In this document: positions 45,301-58,019 of the stretch, in pieces | Layout of the letters: each line of letters begins with the position of its first letter | Position numbering within the stretch: position 1 is the stretch's first letter | Assembly: GCA_033060915.1 (NCBI GenBank) | Contig: CM065389.1 | Location: 13,060,001-13,124,000 of the forward strand | Origin: Euryodendron excelsum | Taxonomy: Eukaryota; Streptophyta; Magnoliopsida; Ericales; Pentaphylacaceae | Direction: 5' to 3' | DNA: 64,000 bases | The notes under the pieces: model-generated | Told to the model about the DNA's origin: nothing | Seen by the model: only the letters and a program-made list of their open reading frames with translations | Database searches by the model: none | Position numbers and translations under genes: made by a program

Positions 45301-46794
45301 ATGTTTTACTATTTTACCCCTTGACTTAAAAAACACAAAGTCAATTTTTAGAAAATTGGTTAAATTTTTTCCACCATGGACTGTAACCCACCGCCGGCCA
45401 CCATGGCCATAACCCACTACCTTTATCTCTCTCCCTCTTTGCCGGCCATCCATGGCCATAACCCACTACCTTCATCTTTGTCCCTCTCATGTAACAGCCA
45501 CCACCACTGACCTTCTGCCCAATCAGCCCACCTTCACCGTTGAATCCCTACCAACACTCCCACCACACTCGTCCCTCCTTGTCGCTGTTACCCCCACTGC
45601 CAATCACCCCATTCCTTACCCCACTGCTTTGTCGTTCGCATCGACAACGAGTTCAGAGACTGACATTACTATCATATAAATAGACACCCGTAACGAGCGA
45701 GGACCGGAGACGAAGTCAAAAAGTTTTCTTTGGGGCTGAGTGGCAAGCTTATTGCTAATTTTGTACCTAAATCTCAGTATATTTCCATGATATTATTAGA
45801 AGATGTAAGAAATATTTTTGGGGCTAAGGAAATATTAGAAAATTTAGGGGGCCATGTACCTTCGTCATTGGCGAGAACCAAGACGGACTCGTCCTCTGCA
45901 ACTGCTCTGCTTCAACCTTCTGCATCATCACCAAGCAAGCACACCACAAACCTCGAAGTCTCTTCAACAACAAGAACATTATCAATTAGCCTCAGAAAAA
46001 CGCCCTAGCTGGTGCTCTCTCCTTCAACCTTCTCATCTCTTCTCCTTCTTCTCTTGCATTGGAGTCGCCCTCATATAACCCCAACCTTCTCTCTCTTGCT
46101 CTCTGCAATCTCTTTCTACATCCATCTTGGTCCAAGGGGTTCTACATCACCATGGAAGCTCACCAACATCCCCTTACATCAAAAGTATTTAAGATTACAT
46201 AAATCGAGCTACTGATGTCAAACAAAATTGTGTTTATATATAAATAAAATTGTGTATATATACATACGCATTTGTGTTTCCATATACATATCAAGTTCAA
46301 TTTTTTTAGTTAAAAGGATGCAACCCACAACCATCGATACTGATACACCACCACATATAACCCAACACAATTTTTTCGTTAAAATTTTCACCCTTGCAAT
46401 TCAACTAAGAAACCCATTACCACCAATTAATCCACCATATCAATTTAACAATCCAAACCACAAACTCGTGTAAAATACATATATGTATACACATCCATAT
46501 GGAGATCAAACTAATCACCATCGAGGGTTCTGTGGTATTCGTCACTCTCTCCCCATATATGTATATCAATATATATATGTGTGTGTGTGTGTATTTTGCT
46601 TGTAATTAGCTTTGCGAAGATCATGGACAGAGAAGATGATTAAGGAAACATAGTTTGCGACACTAGTTCAATCGGCGGTGGCAGCAACGATGGCCATGGC
46701 CATCTTCGTCTTCATGTTGGCTTTATGGTCTGGTTACTCGGGTAATCAAACGTTTGCTGGGTTATAAAGATAAAAACGGAAGTTAAGGTCATTT
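45301..46794. other. Unassigned sequence, end of the F-box array
   Basis: Similarity to the duplicated units stops here. There are several short frames (45452-45679, 45730-46008, 46012-46215) without recognisable domains. A repeated 'ccatggccataacccactacct' occurs at 45402 and 45449. 46680-46770 encodes a short hydrophobic stretch (MAMAIFVFMLALW) with nothing attached. A (TG)n lies at 46578-46592. Confidence 0.4.
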
Positions 46795-47000
46795 GGTTCA
46801 ATGTTTTGAAAATCGGATCAGATCAGCGGGTTTAACTGGTTAAACCAAGAACCGATCTGTTAAATGGTCCGGATCAACACCTTAAATAGTTCTGAAGGAA
46901 AAACCATTCAAAACCGGAAGAACCGTCTATCAAACCGGTAAACCGGTGAACCATTCACGGTTCTTGGGAACCGCCCAGTTAATAACCATTGTAAATCTCA
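46795..47000. mobile_element. CCGGTT-rich MITE-like fragment
   Basis: Contains 'accaagaaccgatctg', 'aaccggtaaaccggtgaacc' and 'cagttaataaccattg', similar in motif content to the MITE at 5033-5480. The ends are not clear enough to define borders. Confidence 0.35.
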
Positions 47001-47560
47001 TAATTTTGTTAGGTTTTTCACACCGCAATTCACCTTTCAACGCTCTTCTTTGACTGCTCCGTCCCCTGTTTGAAGCTGGTCTCTGCAAATCTCCACTCTC
47101 TAGGTCCTCAATCCCCACCCTAGGTACTCTCTCTCTCTCTTCTGCCTGCATGCAACAACAGTGTGACGATGCAGCCATTTTTGCGATAGAACAATGGTCG
47201 CCATCAGCCCTAATGTCGGCGATGCACCAGTTCTCTTTCTCTTTCTATTTCTCTCTTTCATTTGCTCACTAGTGAATGAACAACCAACAACGCCGATGAA
47301 GACCCATTTCAAAATCAAATCATAGGGTCATTTTTTTATGGCAAGCAATTTTTAGTACTAAAATGTGAAAACAAATAAATAAACTGCGATTCTGAATATA
47401 TAGATTTACTAAAAATATCTTTTGAAGGATTGTTTGGATTGATCACAATTTAACTATTTCAATTTTAATCATAGTTCTTTAATTTAGTGCATGCAACAAT
47501 TGTATGTCAAAGGTAAATATGCAAGCTATCACACGCAATATGAGACATAATATTTTTAGC
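47001..47560. other. Unassigned sequence
   Basis: Two overlapping minus frames (46930-47178, 47100-47318) have no recognisable domain. Nothing else seen. Confidence 0.35.
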
Positions 47561-48638
47561 GTAGAAAATCCAACTTGAATAAAAAAAAAAAAAAACAACA
47601 GGAGCTAATCCAGCCAATCAAACACTATCAAGAATGAATACAAAAGAGTCAACTTACAACCTAACCCTAGATACTCTCAATCCACGGATGCCGAATCCAC
47701 TTGTTTGCGGGTGTGCTCTTCTTGTATTGATCGAATCCCACGATCACGTATCTATCTCTTGATGCGATGCTTTAATACTTGATTGAGTATTGAGCTCCAC
47801 GACACTTCTAGAATCTTCCAAGAGTTGAACTCTAATCCACTAGTGTCCACTTTGATGGACAAAGATCAAATACTTAAAACTAACGTCAAATGGTTACAAG
47901 AACCCTTACGACCAAAACCTTAATCGACTCCTCGATTCTCTTAGTTATCTCGAATTTGCTCGATTTTACGATTCACCGTTACCATGCTTGATCACTGTAT
48001 AGATCCCCTTAATACAGATTTTGCATCTCGAATTCCTTCAAGACTTCAATCCTCTTCAACAATGATGATGAAGATGATTTGTTCCTAAGAACCAGTTGTG
48101 AGCTTCAAAGATGTTTAGAGGATATCTTTTTTGTGTATTTTGAAGAGCGGCTCACTTAAAGAACTTAGGAAGGCATGCCCCTTATATAGGTAGGTCAAAA
48201 AGCTGTGCGATGCACTTCCCTGGGTTAAAAATCTTGCACATCTCACAGCCGGGAGGTCTGGCGAGGTCTCATAAGATGCTTCTCCTAGAAAGGGTCTTCT
48301 TTATTTCTTCCAGCGAGTGGTGGCGACATCTCGCGAGGTTCGGTGAATGTATGCTGGCATAGAGACCCTTTCTATTTTTTCTTGCTAGATCCAAGAAGGT
48401 CCTGCGAAGAACGTAGACAGAGACTCTACTCTGTTTATTCCGTCAAGATCCAGCAAGGTTCATTGAGATACCACGAAGAACAAAAACGTCAATTCTTTAT
48501 ATCATCCAAGCATCTCTTAGCACAAACTCAAATGATAGACGTTTAAATACCTTCAAATATTTGTGATAGACTCCCCAACATCCCAATATACAATGAATTA
48601 AATAGGTCACGAAATTTAGCCAATTACATGATATTACA
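47561..48638 (-). repeat. LTR of SIRE-like gag-only element, minus arm
   Basis: Minus-strand start TGTAATATCATG at 48638 follows the purine tract AAAGGGGGAGAT. The matching start in the plus arm is 57228. The distal end near 47561 is approximate. It includes 'gatgttggggagtctatcac', shared with 57285-57300. Confidence 0.65.
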
Positions 48639-50436
48639 ATCTCCCCCTTTGACAATTTTGTGACCAAAACATTACAATATAACCCAACTTAAAAGCATAA
48701 GGATGTTGTTTGTTAAACACTAAGCATTCCAAACTCTTGTACCTGCACAATATCAACTAAACAAGAGACAAACACCATCAAGTGCAAGGTATCAAGATAT
48801 CATATCATTATTATATCTCTCCCCTTTTTTGAAACAAATTGACAAATATAGCATCAATAGAGGAAGAACACAATAGATAGTTATTCAAAAGCAATAGCCA
48901 AAGAGATATATGTATCATCAAAGCAAAGATAATCATCCATAAAAAAACAACCACTAGCTAATAACATACACATATCAACAGAAGGCTAGGGAAATAAACA
49001 TGACAAGTCTAGAACATTGATAACATTAACATCTACCAAAACCGCTAAGAAAAGAAACTATCCATACTAGTTATCTAGCAAGCTAGTAAAGGTGGCTTGA
49101 AAAACAGACCCCCTTACATCTAAGACAAATTATAATGCACTCACAAACTCTGAGATTTGGGGTAAAATAAAGAGCTTTCAGGCTTAAAATTTTTTTTAGC
49201 CCAGATTCCCATTTCCCTCCATCCTGAAGTATCGAAGTCAATCAAAACAAGATTGATCCTTTTCGCTTTAGCGAAGTCGATCGAAATATTAGAAATAGTA
49301 GGTCAAACAACATTTTGGTAAAACATTGAATATAGTCTCATAAATATCAAGATACAACTGAGCATGAAAAGATCAATGCCAAACATGCATAAAACCACAC
49401 AAAAATGAGCACAATTGGTCAAAAGATGATCAAGAGCATATTAATGACAATGTAATGGTCTATACGTGAACTTCACAAAGACCAATGAGAATTTAGATCC
49501 TAGGTGTGATCTGGAATGATATTCCATGTATAATAGCTTGCAGATCACCACACCTAGAGGTCAAACCAATTTCATCCCATGTTTTTAATTTTTTTTCAAG
49601 AACTCCCCCTTAATCTTTGCAATGAAAGTCCAACCCTATCTCTATAAGAATGATAACATTGAGATATAAAAAGATGGTGGCTTTCACACATATGAGCAGG
49701 TAGCCTTCTCTTCTTGTCACATAATAATAGTAGTTGAACTCACACTCACTGGTAACCCTTGTTATAGAAAACATAAGAAAGATGAATGAAGGAATCAACA
49801 AAAGATCAATCTAGGTATGAGATAATCCGCAATTATTCAACAATGGCATTAACAAGCTAAAAAGATTATAAAGGCGGATTTTAGATTTTAAGAGGTCTTA
49901 AGAAGTGTGCTTTTCAATGAACACGAGTCATCTATATGATAGAGATCACCAAAATCACTGACTCACATTTATGCAATAAATCATGCACACAAGATTTAAT
50001 CTTAAACATGCATGAGCATCAATCTACTCATGTGTAAATATTTGAACAAATGATTGAGCATGAACAACAAAAAATCTTTTTGAATTTTTAAAAAAAATTT
50101 ATTTTTTAATAAATGAAACAAACAAAAAAATACAAACTAGATCATAGCACTAGGTCTACAAGATAAGCAAAAAGCAAAAAACATTCTTACGCTATGTAAC
50201 AAATAGCTATTACTCAGTAAGGTTTGCCTCTACAACGTTCTTAGGGGTTTTCAAAGATTCCAAATCAGATTTTCTCACGTATATAACTGTCATTGTAGGT
50301 TTGTCAATGAACTCATGAGGTGTGGGTATAGTCCTAGGTCTTGCAATAGCATTGTTGTTCCTCTATTTGCCATGATTTTTAGGAACTTGCCTTGGCTTTG
50401 ATGTAAATCTATTCACATGATCAGTAAGGACTCTAT
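48639..50436 (-). other. 3' non-coding region of SIRE-like minus arm
   Basis: Read on the minus strand this runs from the gag stop to the purine tract. It is colinear with 55772-57227: 'gttaccagtgagtgtgagtt', 'gtgacaagaagagaaggctacctgctcatatgtgtg' and 'aaagggggagat'. No protease, integrase or RT sequence is present. Confidence 0.7.
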
Positions 50437-50728
50437 CTAATTCTCTAACCTCTCATAAGAATTCCTAGGTTGATGAGTAGTATAAGATCTAGAAACCCTA
50501 TTCAATTTGCGATAATAAGGTCTAATATGACTAAACACATCACAATGATGACAAATAGGGTTAAACTTCAAAGATCCAACAACCTTAGAATATTTGGGCT
50601 TCACATGAGAAGTGATGACTTTAGAAGGCACATGTCTAGTCTCCAAACTAGGACAATGAGGTCGGATATGACTCTTAACATCACAATGATGACAAGTAGG
50701 AACAAACCTAGTAGGCTTGGTCTCAGCA
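50437..50728 (-). pseudogene. SIRE-like gag, second and third zinc knuckles (minus arm)
   Basis: Minus frames read CHHCDVKSHIRPHCPSL and CHHCDVFSHIRPYYRKL, then 'HQPRNSYERLEN'. These resemble the CxxC..HIRPxC knuckles of SIRE-type copia gag. The third knuckle has lost its final Cys (YYRKL). The frame is cut at 50728 by a solo LTR and continues at 54452. Confidence 0.75.
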
Positions 50729-53288
50729 TGTCGCGCTTAGGTTTTCACCTTGAGTTTGGGTCTTTACTCGGATGAAACCCAATACTCTTTTTGTTAGAAC
50801 TCACCTTCCTAAGAGGATAAGTGCAACGGGGTTTGAACTTAAAATTGATTTGGTTAAGGGCTTTTTGAAAAGGTTTTGGAGTCACCACCTAACATAGTTA
50901 AAGGTGTGTTAGGTTACCTAAAACTAAGTGTAATCAGAGGATCAAAGTTAGGTTTTTGAAAATGTCCTTTTGAGAGGTGTTTTGAAAAATAGAGTTGTTT
51001 AGTAACCTTTAAAAATGTTTAAAGGTCTTTTAAAAATTGACTCCTGTTTTGGTCTTTGAAATAGAGATCTATGGTCTAAGGGTTGATTTTGTGTAGGGAA
51101 GATATTCTAAGATCATCACCTTACTTGCCCTTGCGGTACTTACATGTCTATTCACCCTATATTCATCCACTTGAATAATCAGTTCCTAATTGTCCACTTT
51201 GAAACATTTTTGAAAAGGAATTTTTTTCATCACTTTTAGAAAGAATGATGCATGATGTAACTTGAAAAATAGTTTGGAAGAAAGTTGAGATTGGTTTTTG
51301 AAAAGCCCTTGCGAACTTGTCTTGAAAAGGTTTTTAAAAATTATTTTTTATGTACCTTATGAAATGTATGTTGACATTTCATTGCCTTTGAGAGGTTAGT
51401 TATGTAAGAATTAAATTTTTTCAAGACCATGAGTTTTAGAAAGCATTTTTGAAAAGAGGGGTTAGAAACGTCACTTGTTTGAATATCTCACTTGATCTTG
51501 GACAACCTTAACCACAGAAGGCCTAGGGTCATTTTAAGAGTATGATGTTTGAAAATAATTTTTGAGAAAGGGTTTTGTGAAACATTTAGGGTTTGAAACC
51601 CTAATGTGAATATTTCAGGTTTTATTTAATGTATCACTTTCCTTAGGGAACCCTAACCAAGAAATGGTAAGGATAGCCTTAGGATTGTGAGTTTTTAAAG
51701 TCATTTTAAAAATAGTTTTTGAAAAATGGTAAGTGTCTAACCATTTTGGATTGAGACATGTTTGAAAGAGCTTTTTGTTTTTTTTTCTAAAACATTTTTG
51801 GGTTGGTGTGAAAGTTTGAAAAATGGTCCCAGAGTTACAATCTTAAAGTCTCCTAACCTTGGTTGGGAAAACTAGGGTTAAAGTAACCTAGGATTAGGTT
51901 GACCTAGGGTTGGACCAACTAAGGTTAGGTTGACCTAAGGTTGGACCACCTAGGGTTAGGTTAACCTAGGGTTTGGAAAGTAATTTTAAAATGTGGTTTA
52001 GGGTTAGGGTTTGGCCCTGGTGGTTTTATGCATGCACTTGAAAAGGAAATTTGAAAAATATATGATTTTATGTGAGAAAAGGATAAATAGAATTTCATGA
52101 AAAATAGAGAGATTTGATTTGTTTCCTAAAATAGAAGATTTGATTTATTTCCAAAAATAGAAGATTGGATTTTGTTTCTAAAAATAAAAGATTGGATTTG
52201 GTTTTCAAAAATAAAATATTTGAATTGAAATTGAAAACGGAAAGATTTGATTTGAAAATCTTATGATTTTGTGTGAATATTCCATGATATTATGCAAAAC
52301 TTTGGTTTGGTTATGATTTTATGTGACATTTTTTAAAAACAACTCAAGAGAGTTATACACTTTTTGAAAACATAATGCAACAAGAAATTTAAAAATCATT
52401 TTGATGCAATTTGAATGCAATAAATGCTAGAATGAAGGTTAGGGGGCAAAGCTAGAGTTTCTTAGGGTATGAACTTTTAGAACTTTAAGAAAACAACTCT
52501 TGGACCAACTTTTGAAAAAAGCCTACGAACATGGAATTTAAAGAGGTTTGAAAACTAAATTTTGAAGGAGATGTTTTAGGGCTTAAAACCCTAATGTAGC
52601 ATTTAGAGGCCTCTTTGAATATACCACTTTCCTAAAGCAACTCTAACTATGAAAATGTTAAAATCACTTTAGGGTTATGATTTTGACAGCAAGTTAGGGC
52701 TTGAAACCCTAATGTGGACTTTTGTGGTCACTTTAAATATGTCATTTTCTTAGAGAAATCCTAACCATGAGGAGGTTAGAATCACCCTATAGTTGTGAGT
52801 TTAAAAATAAGAACAATGCATAAACATGGAAAATATAATGCATAGGGTCGTGAACATACAAGGTTGAAGGTTTCACCACATTGCAAGGGGTTTTAAGGCC
52901 ATACCATGATTAATTCAGCTAAAAGAAGACCCTCAACACGGTGATCTCCCCTAAGCTTCCCCTAGGTATGGACCTAAGATTCTCTTGTTTCAAGCATGCA
53001 AGAAAAAGGGGGTAGAAGATGAGAATTAAAAGAGAGAACAATCCAAGTGGACTAGGAGGGAGAAAAGGAGTGGGAGAGCATGAAAATAAAATAGAAACCC
53101 TACATTGTCTTTAACCTTCAATGGAGGCTTGACTTGAGCTTGAGGAAGACTTGAGAGGCTTGGAGGTTAAGGAACCTTAAAGAAACTAGGGTTTTGGGAG
53201 ATTTTCGCGGGTTGTCTTGAAAGAGATAGTGTTTTCTTGCCATTTTTCAGACCTGGAATATGTTGGGGGTGGTGGTGGTGGTGGTCTG

Positions 53289-53296
53289 TATTTATA
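53289..53296 (-). promoter_or_regulatory. TATA box in long LTR
   Basis: TATAAATA on the minus strand, about 1155 bases from the LTR's TGTAAGC end; matches 36714 and 60649. Confidence 0.6.
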
Positions 53297-53559
53297 AGCC
53301 AATTTTTGGATGAGGTGACGCCATTAGAAGTGGCGCCTAACCAATTTTTGGCCTAGCGCTACTACTAGTAGCGCCACCTTGGTATGGTAATGATCTTGAA
53401 AATTTGATTTGCCTTGGGCTGCAAGGCAAAGATCTGGGCGGATCTAGGCGGCACTTCTAATGGCTCTAAGTCATTTTTTGGCTTGGTTTCACTATAAGTG
53501 CCTCTGCTTTGGTCTAGAAAGCTGTCGGGTTACGGGGCCCAGCTGAAAAAGAGATAAGG

Positions 53560-54180
53560 GTACCTGGGAGCACCTTGGGGGTTTTCAGTTCAATACCTAA
53601 AGCCAGAATGGTTGAAAAAGATTACTGGACTATTAGGGGCAAAATGGTCATTTGGATCAAAAAATACCAAAATGGGCCTGGAATGGATCGGGATGGCACT
53701 TGGAGATTCGGAATACTCGTAGGCATGCCCAAGGGTTTATCAGTTTGATACTTAGAGTTGGTGTAGTTGAAAAGGATGATCGGCCCACCAGGGGCAAAAT
53801 GGTCATTTGAACTAAAAAATACTAGAATTGGTCCGAAGTCGATCGAGATGGGATTCGAAGGTTGGGAAAACTATTAAGAGTTTCCTTGGGGATTACCAGT
53901 TTGATACCTAGAACTGGCATGGTTGAAAGGAATTACCAACCCACTAAGGCCAAAATGGTCATTTTAACTGGGAAACACCGAAACGGGTCCAGAATTGACT
54001 GGAAAGGAATTTGGAGGTTAAGGATACTTGTGGGAGTGCCTCTAAAGGTTTACTAGTTTGATACTTAGAGTCGGTCTGGTTAATAAGGACGATTGGGGCG
54101 TTTGTGGGTAAAATGTCATTTTGACTAGAAACCATCGGAATGGGTCCAAAATTGGTTCGAATGGCATTCTGAGCATGGAA
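53560..54180 (-). repeat. ~157-bp tandem repeat, four units
   Basis: 'ggggcaaaatggtcattt'-type phrases at 53636, 53791, 53948 and 54106 give spacings of 155, 157 and 158. Each is preceded by 'cagtttgatacctagag' and followed by a 'gggtcc(a/g)gaa' phrase. Confidence 0.85.
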
Positions 54181-54451
54181 GATTGTCTAGGACAATCTTG
54201 GAAGGGGTGGACTTATCATTCTGAGGACTTAGATATCCTCTCAAGGAGTGTGCCAAATTTGAGATAGACTGGATTATGCCTCAGGGGCATTCTGGTGATT
54301 TGGCTTCAAGTGGGCTCGATGGGCCCAGGAATCAACTGGTTGACAAGACTGGAGTTTGAAAGGTCAGTTTGGGTTTAAATGTGTTGTGCTCTTTGAAAGT
54401 GAGTCCGGTCGGGCCAGAGATTGCCAAGCGCATAAAAATGAGGTGCTTACA

Positions 54452-55182
54452 TAGCATTAGGCACAACATGTGCATGTGTGCTGGTGTTCTTCTTCGAAGT
54501 CACAACCTTGACCTTCAAATTAGGACAATGAGGCCTAATGTGCCATTTAGTTCCACAATGGTTGTATGAGGGTATAACCTTAACATGCTTAGTCTCATAA
54601 GAGATAGGAGACTTACTTTGAGTCTTCAAAGAATTAGGCTTATTTGCTAGTTGGGAAGATAAAGAAGCCTTATCCGTGTATCCAATTCTAGTGATGTCAA
54701 AAGTGCTTCTTTGAGCATTCCAAATTTCTTCAATTTTCTTGGAACCTACATTCATCTTCTTGAAAGTATCATTTGACTTTGACAAGTCAGACTCTAATTT
54801 TGATGCCTTTCCCTGTAAGTCTTTATTGGCCTCTACACAAGCATTCAACTCTTTTTGTAGTGCAATGACTTTATCAAATAAACTGGCCCTATCAGACTTT
54901 AATTTTCTAATAAGAGTAACAAATTCATCAGCCTCTTGTTCAAGAGTGCCTCTTTTCTTTTCAATTGACTTATTTTTCCTAGTTAATTTGAGACATACCT
55001 TATACAATTTATCATAGGTCTAATAAATGTCCTCTTTCTCACCATTTTCATGGTCATCATCACTATTTGAGTCATTTTGACTTAACTCATAAGGCTCACT
55101 AGGGTGTTTATCACTATCAGGCTCAGATGCATATGAAGATGTACCTAAATTCTCATAAAGGGATGGATTGAATACAACAAAA
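54452..55182 (-). pseudogene. SIRE-like gag N-terminal part and first knuckle (minus arm)
   Basis: Minus frame 55007-54447 reads YKVCLKLTRKNKSIEKK, a Glu/Lys/Leu-rich coiled-coil-like stretch (SDRASLFDKVIALQKELN), then NHCGTKWHIRPHCPNL. This layout (acidic segment, coiled coil, CCHC knuckles) is that of SIRE/Maximus gag. Upstream, an acidic stretch (SEPDSDK, DSNSDDDHENGEKED) ends at a TAG before the coiled coil. Confidence 0.75.
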
Positions 55183-55771
55183 TACATGCACATGTTGTGT
55201 CTAATGTTGAGATCTAAATTTCAAGAAGAACACCACCACACATGCACGTGTTGTGCCTAATGCTGAGACCAAGCCTACTAGGTTTGTTCCTATTTGTCAT
55301 CATTGTGGTGTTAAGGGCTATATCCAGCCTCATTGCCCTAGTTGGGAGACTAAGCATTTGCCTTATAAGTCCACCACTTCTTAATAAGCCCAAATATTCT
55401 AAGGTTGTTCAATCTTAAACTCTGTTTGTCATCATTGTGGTGTGTTTGATCATATCAGACCTTCTTGCCATAAATTGAATAGAGTTTTTAGATTTTATAC
55501 TCATCAACAACCTAGGAATGATTATAAGAGGTTGAAAAATCAGATAAGAGCCCTTACTGTTCATATGAATAGATTTGTATCAAAGCCAAGGCAAGTTCCT
55601 AAAAATTATAGCAAAATGAGGAACCACAATGCTAAGGCAAGACCCAGGACTACACCCAAACCTTATAAGTTCATTGATAAATCTAAGATGAATGTTGTTT
55701 GGGTGAGAAAATCTTATTTGGACTCTTTGAGAACTCCTATGAAATTTGTAGGGGCAAGCCTTATGGAGTAA
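55183..55771 (+). pseudogene. SIRE-like gag fragment, plus arm
   Basis: Begins abruptly within gag at 'acatgcacatgttgtgtctaat', which is also repeated at 55243. It encodes two knuckles (CHHCGVKGYIQPHCPSW and CHHCGVFDHIRPSCHKL), with stops between them near 55382. It then reads HQQPRNDYKRL and KPRQVPKNY to a stop at 55771. It is the mirror image of the minus arm. The join at about 55183 has no LTR. Confidence 0.75.
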
Positions 55772-57227
55772 AGGCTATTTGTGACATAACCTAGGATATT
55801 TGTGCTTTATGCTTATTTTGTTTTCCTAAAGTTATGATCATGTTTGTATGTCTAATTTTTTTTTTGTTTTCTTTGATTTATTAGAAAACATAAAAGAAAA
55901 GTGCTTGAGAAAATGCAAAAAGATTTTGTTATTATGTGTCTTGTTTTGGTTATACTAATCATTGGTTTAAAACATTCTTCATGTTTAAGGTTGAATTTTG
56001 TGCGCTTCATTGATTGCACTTTGATGATTCAATAATTTTGGTGATCATTATCATAGTCGTGATTTATGTTTAAAAGGTGCATTTCTCATAAGATATCTTA
56101 AAATATGAAATCTGCCTTGTACAATCCCTCTATAGCGCACATCATGGTTGAAACCTCTTGAAGTTTCTAATGGCTAGATTGGCCATGTAAATGTGATTCC
56201 CTCTTTTGTTGATCCTATGGCCTTCATAGAAAGGGCTACCAGTGAGTGTATGTGTAGTTACCATTGTTATGTGACAAGAGGAGAAGACTACCTACTCATG
56301 TGTGTCAAAGCCACCATCTCTTTATACTTCATGTTACCACTTGCAAAGATAGGGTTGGAACCTTAAGGGATGTACTGAAAAAATTGAGAATGAGATGTCT
56401 TGAAAAATTGAGAATGGGATAAAATGGGTTTGACTTATATGTATTGACCTTCTTGATGTGATTCTCCATGATGGGCTATTTTTTTATCTTGTTTAGGGTC
56501 TATATTTTTAGTGATCTCATTGGAGTATTTGCATTCATCATACACTGTCGTGGATATGTTTTTGATCACCTCATAACTAATTGTTCTCAGTGTTTTAAGA
56601 TCTTTAAGCATGTTTGATGTTGATTTTTTCACGCTACAATCATTATAAGATTCATGGGTTATATTTTGTATTTTGATAATAAGCATGCTAGGTTTAAGAT
56701 ATATTTTCTGCAAAATTACCTTAGTGTTGTTTTGTTTTAGGCTAATCCAGTTTTAACTGATTATTTTGCATGAATGATATTTCTCTTTTTAGCATTTCTC
56801 TCTTTCGTTCTTGATTGTGTGGTTATTTGTTTATCCTTTGTCTTTGTGTGACATAAAGGGGGAGAAAATCTATATGTGTACATGTTATTATGAATGAGAA
56901 TATATTAAGGGGAGACCATCATGTTTATATATATATCAGTTTTGTTTCTATCTCTTTGCATGCTTGCTTTGATAATTTGTTCCAAAAAGGGGGAGAGCAA
57001 ACTAATGCTGATGTTTGACATACACTTGTTATCTTGATACCTACACTTAATGTTATTTGTCTTTTGTTTAGTAAATATTGTGTAGGTACAAGCTTTTGGG
57101 ATGCTTGGTGTTTCATAGACAACACCCTTATGCTTGTAAGTTGGGTCATAATTATAATCTTTTTAGATTTCTTGTAATTCACAGTTTAGCATAGGGTTTT
57201 GGTCATGAAATTCCCAAAGCGGGAGAT
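55772..57227 (+). other. 3' non-coding region of SIRE-like plus arm
   Basis: Colinear with the minus arm 48639-50436: 'gggctaccagtgagtgtatg', 'gtgacaagaggagaagactacctactcatgtgtgtc', 'ccaaaaagggggagag' and the purine tract 'aaagcgggagat'. No pol sequence. The ORFs at 56435-56713 and 56925-57182 (minus) are not conserved in the minus arm. Confidence 0.7.
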
Positions 57228-57454
57228 TATAATATTATGTAATTGGCTAAATTTCGTGACGAGTCTTATTCCTTGTAATTTGAGATGTTGGGGTGTTTAT
57301 CACAAGCATTTGAGATGTTCTTAATGTCTATTCATTTGAGCTCGTGCTAAGAGAGTCTTGGATAATACATAAAGTAATTGATTTTGGAGTTTGATGGATG
57401 TTGATGGACCTCGATACTTGTCGATGGAAGAAACAGTGAAGGGTGTAAATCTGC
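57228..57454 (+). repeat. LTR of SIRE-like plus arm, truncated by insertion
   Basis: Starts TATAATATTATG (TGTAATATCATG in the minus arm) after the purine tract and runs to 'gtgtaaatctgc', where the long LTR at 57455 begins. The remainder is not in the window. Confidence 0.65.
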
Positions 57455-58019
57455 TGTCGCGCTCAGATTTTTCGCACTCGAGGAATACACACACAAGCGG
57501 AAAAAATACTGTACTCTCTCGTTAGAACTCATCCTCCTAAAAGAATGAGTGCGACTAGGTTTTAATTGAAAATTGGTTTGAATAAAGGGCTTTTGGAAAA
57601 CATTTGGAGTCGTCACCTAACTTGATTAAGGTGAGTTAGGTCACCTAAAAACTAAATACAATCCGAAAACTACATTTAGGGTTTTTAAAAACGATTTTTG
57701 AAAATGCTACCTCGAGAGAGGCTTTTTAGAAAAACAGGTTGTTTGGCAACCTTTGAAAAATATGTAAGCCCTTTTTTGAAAATAAGCTCCATTTTGGTCT
57801 TTTGAAAACAGTGATCCTAGGTTCGGAGGTTGGTTACGTGTAGGGAAGATGCACTAAGCCATCACCCTACCCCACCCTTGCGGTACCTATATGTCTATTT
57901 ACCTTAGATTCACCTATGACAGTCTTCAACTAACAAATATCTAATCCTATCCACTTTAGAAAAGATTTTTTTTAAAAGAATGATGCATGATGTGTAAATG
58001 CAAGAAAAAGAGAGTTGGA

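Larger units (their letters stand above)
50729..54451 (-). mobile_element. Solo long LTR, 3723 bp
   Basis: Ends TGTCGCGC at 50729 and ..CTTACA at 54451. The target duplication is CAGCA (50724-50728) and TAGCA (54452-54456). The empty site is seen uninterrupted in the plus arm at about 55262 ('gtgcctaatgctgagacc'). Same family as 33767-39726, 57455-61557 and 61558-64000. The sense strand is taken as minus from TATAAATA at 53289-53296. No internal region, so it is a solo LTR. Confidence 0.85.

Noticed and set aside
45452..45679. Pro/Thr-rich frame, possible secreted peptide
   Set aside because: No domain and no signal peptide pattern. It overlaps a duplicated non-coding phrase and nothing supports it.
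46680..46770. Short hydrophobic reading frame (MAMAIFVFMLALW)
   Set aside because: Too short, preceded by stops, with no homologous context I can name.
51850..52010. GGTTAGG/CCTAGGG-rich stretch resembling telomeric repeat
   Set aside because: The units are irregular ~20-bp phrases, not (TTTAGGG)n, and belong to the long LTR (the counterpart in inverse is near 38630).
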